Shown: piece by piece, positions 44,360 through 44,825 of the stretch
Layout of the letters: each line of letters opens with the position of its first letter
How positions within the stretch are numbered: the first letter of the stretch is position 1
Origin: Pseudonocardiales bacterium
GTDB lineage: Bacteria; Actinomycetota; Actinomycetes; Mycobacteriales; Jatrophihabitantaceae
Assembly (NCBI GenBank): GCA_030840295.1
Contig: JAVEET010000005.1
Location: 1-44,825, forward strand
Direction: 5' to 3'
Length of the DNA: 44,825 bases
Translations under genes and position numbers: made by a program
The notes under the pieces: generated by a model
Told to the model about the DNA's origin: nothing
Seen by the model: the letters and a program-made list of their open reading frames with translations, nothing else
Database searches by the model: none

Positions 44360-44399
44360 GCGTTCACCCGCGCCCTGAGTTACACCAAGCCGTAGCGAC

Positions 44400-44664
44400 C
44401 TGAGTTACGCCAGCTGGTCCGAGTTGCGCCAAGCCGGTCCGAGTTACGCCATGCCTCGCGTACTTCGACGAGTTACCCGTAACTCGGCCGCTCGCAGCCA
44501 ACGCGCTCGCAGCCAGCGCGCTCGCAGCCTGAGTTACGCCAATCCGGTCCGAGTTACGCCATGCCAGGCGAACTTCGACGAGTTATCCGTAACTCGGCCG
44601 CTCGTAACTCGGCCGCTCGCAGCCGGCCGCTCGCAGCCGGCCCGTCGCAGCCAGCGCGCTCGCA
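44400..44664. repeat. GAGTTAC / CTCGCAGCC repeat field
   Basis: A patchwork of short repeats. GAGTTACGCC recurs five times (once as GAGTTGCGCC), CTCGCAGCC about seven. A longer unit of roughly 61 bp, from CCGGTCCGAGTTACGCCATGCC through CGACGAGTTA(C/T)CCGTAACTCGGCCGCTCG, occurs at 44434 and 44544. Each long unit contains the palindrome CGAGTTA-Y-CCGTAACTCG. Spacing is irregular, unlike a CRISPR array. Confidence 0.85.
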
Positions 44665-44670
44665 GCCAGA

Positions 44671-44702
44671 ACGGCCCGGCTCCTCGAAGGGAACCGGGCC
44701 GT
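44671..44702 (-). terminator. rpoC terminator
   Basis: ACGGCCCGG and CCGGGCCGT form a perfect 9-bp stem, with TCC/GGA able to pair in the loop, 26 bases beyond the - strand stop at 44728. Confidence 0.7.
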
Positions 44703-44727
44703 CCTCGTCACTTGTCAGTGTTCGTGC

Positions 44728-44825
44728 TCAGCGGTAATCGTTGTACCCGAAGTCATCGAGTGCCACCGCCTGGCCACCACCAGGGCCGAAGCCGTAGTAG
44801 TCGCTCTCGTCGTAGCCGGCCATCG
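44728..44825 (-). CDS. rpoC: RNA polymerase beta' subunit RpoC, C-terminal fragment
   Basis: The last 31 or 32 residues of a - strand gene cut by the window edge. The tail reads SDYYGFGPGGGQAVALDDFG and ends YNDYR, like the Gly/Tyr/Asp-rich, GQAV-L-D/E-containing C terminus of actinobacterial RpoC. In this phylum rpoB-rpoC lies directly upstream of rpsL on the same strand, which is what the position predicts. With so little sequence the call depends strongly on context. The internal Met at 44823 is probably not a start. Confidence 0.68.
   Translation of the reverse strand, partial: MAGYDESDYYGFGPGGGQAVALDDFGYNDYR

Larger units (their letters stand above)
44295..44727. other. Gene-free region between cspA and rpoC
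   Basis: 433 bases between convergent genes, made of two terminators with a repeat field between them. No coding frame is supported. Confidence 0.75.

Noticed and set aside
44400..44664. CRISPR array
   Set aside because: Units differ in length and have no constant repeat-spacer pattern, and no cas genes are present.

Overview
The window comes from a motile, high-GC Gram-positive bacterium (Actinomycetota). The evidence is the very GC-rich coding sequence with many GTG starts, the actinobacterial order of the rpsL-rpsG-fusA-tuf, S10 and spc ribosomal operons, an actinobacterial DUF7455 protein, and a Gly/Tyr-rich RpoC tail. The genus cannot be fixed from the sequence alone.

Region 1 (1-16094, + strand) is a flagellar basal-body, motor and export operon: fliI (3' end), fliJ, a NlpC/P60-lytic transglycosylase fusion, fliK, flgD, a flgE-type hook gene, flbD, motA, motB, fliL, fliM, fliN, fliO, fliP, fliQ, fliR, flhB, flhA, a flhF-like gene and a small membrane protein. 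Most neighbours overlap by 1-4 nt or lie very close. One DUF7455 gene lies on the opposite strand between flhB and flhA.

Region 2 (16098-17683) is a short regulatory block. It holds a small XRE-type protein on the - strand and, divergently, a second helix-turn-helix protein followed by an ImmA/IrrE-type HExxH metallopeptidase. TGTCTG half-sites recur in the divergent promoter region and again in front of region 3.

Region 3 (17819-23436, + strand) is the most interesting part: a compact linear azol(in)e-containing peptide (LAP/TOMM) cluster of streptolysin S type. It contains a 48-residue precursor whose core carries nine consecutive Cys/Ser residues and a KKKR tail. This is followed by a leader-binding/E1-like cyclodehydratase partner, a YcaO cyclodehydratase, a SagB-type FMN dehydrogenase, a CPBP (SagE-like) protease, and an ABC exporter ATPase and permease. 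The permease reading frame is broken by an apparent one-base deletion. The precursor is too short to be caught by ordinary ORF cut-offs.

Region 4 (23447-41167, - strand) is the translation super-operon, read from high to low coordinates: rpsL, rpsG, fusA, tuf, rpsJ, rplC, rplD, rplW, rplB, rpsS, rplV, rpsC, rplP, rpmC, rpsQ, rplN, rplX, rplE, rpsN, rpsH, rplF, rplR, rpsE, rpmD, rplO, secY, adk, map. The usual continuation (infA-rpmJ-rpsM-rpsK-rpsD-rpoA-rplQ) is absent; map runs head-on into the LAP cluster.

Region 5 (41168-44825) separates rpsL from what looks like the extreme 3' end of rpoC. It contains an APH-family kinase (-), a zinc alcohol dehydrogenase (+), a cold-shock gene with a structured leader (+), a field of GAGTTAC-containing repeats, and two strong terminator hairpins. 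No rRNA, tRNA, IS element or CRISPR array was recognised.
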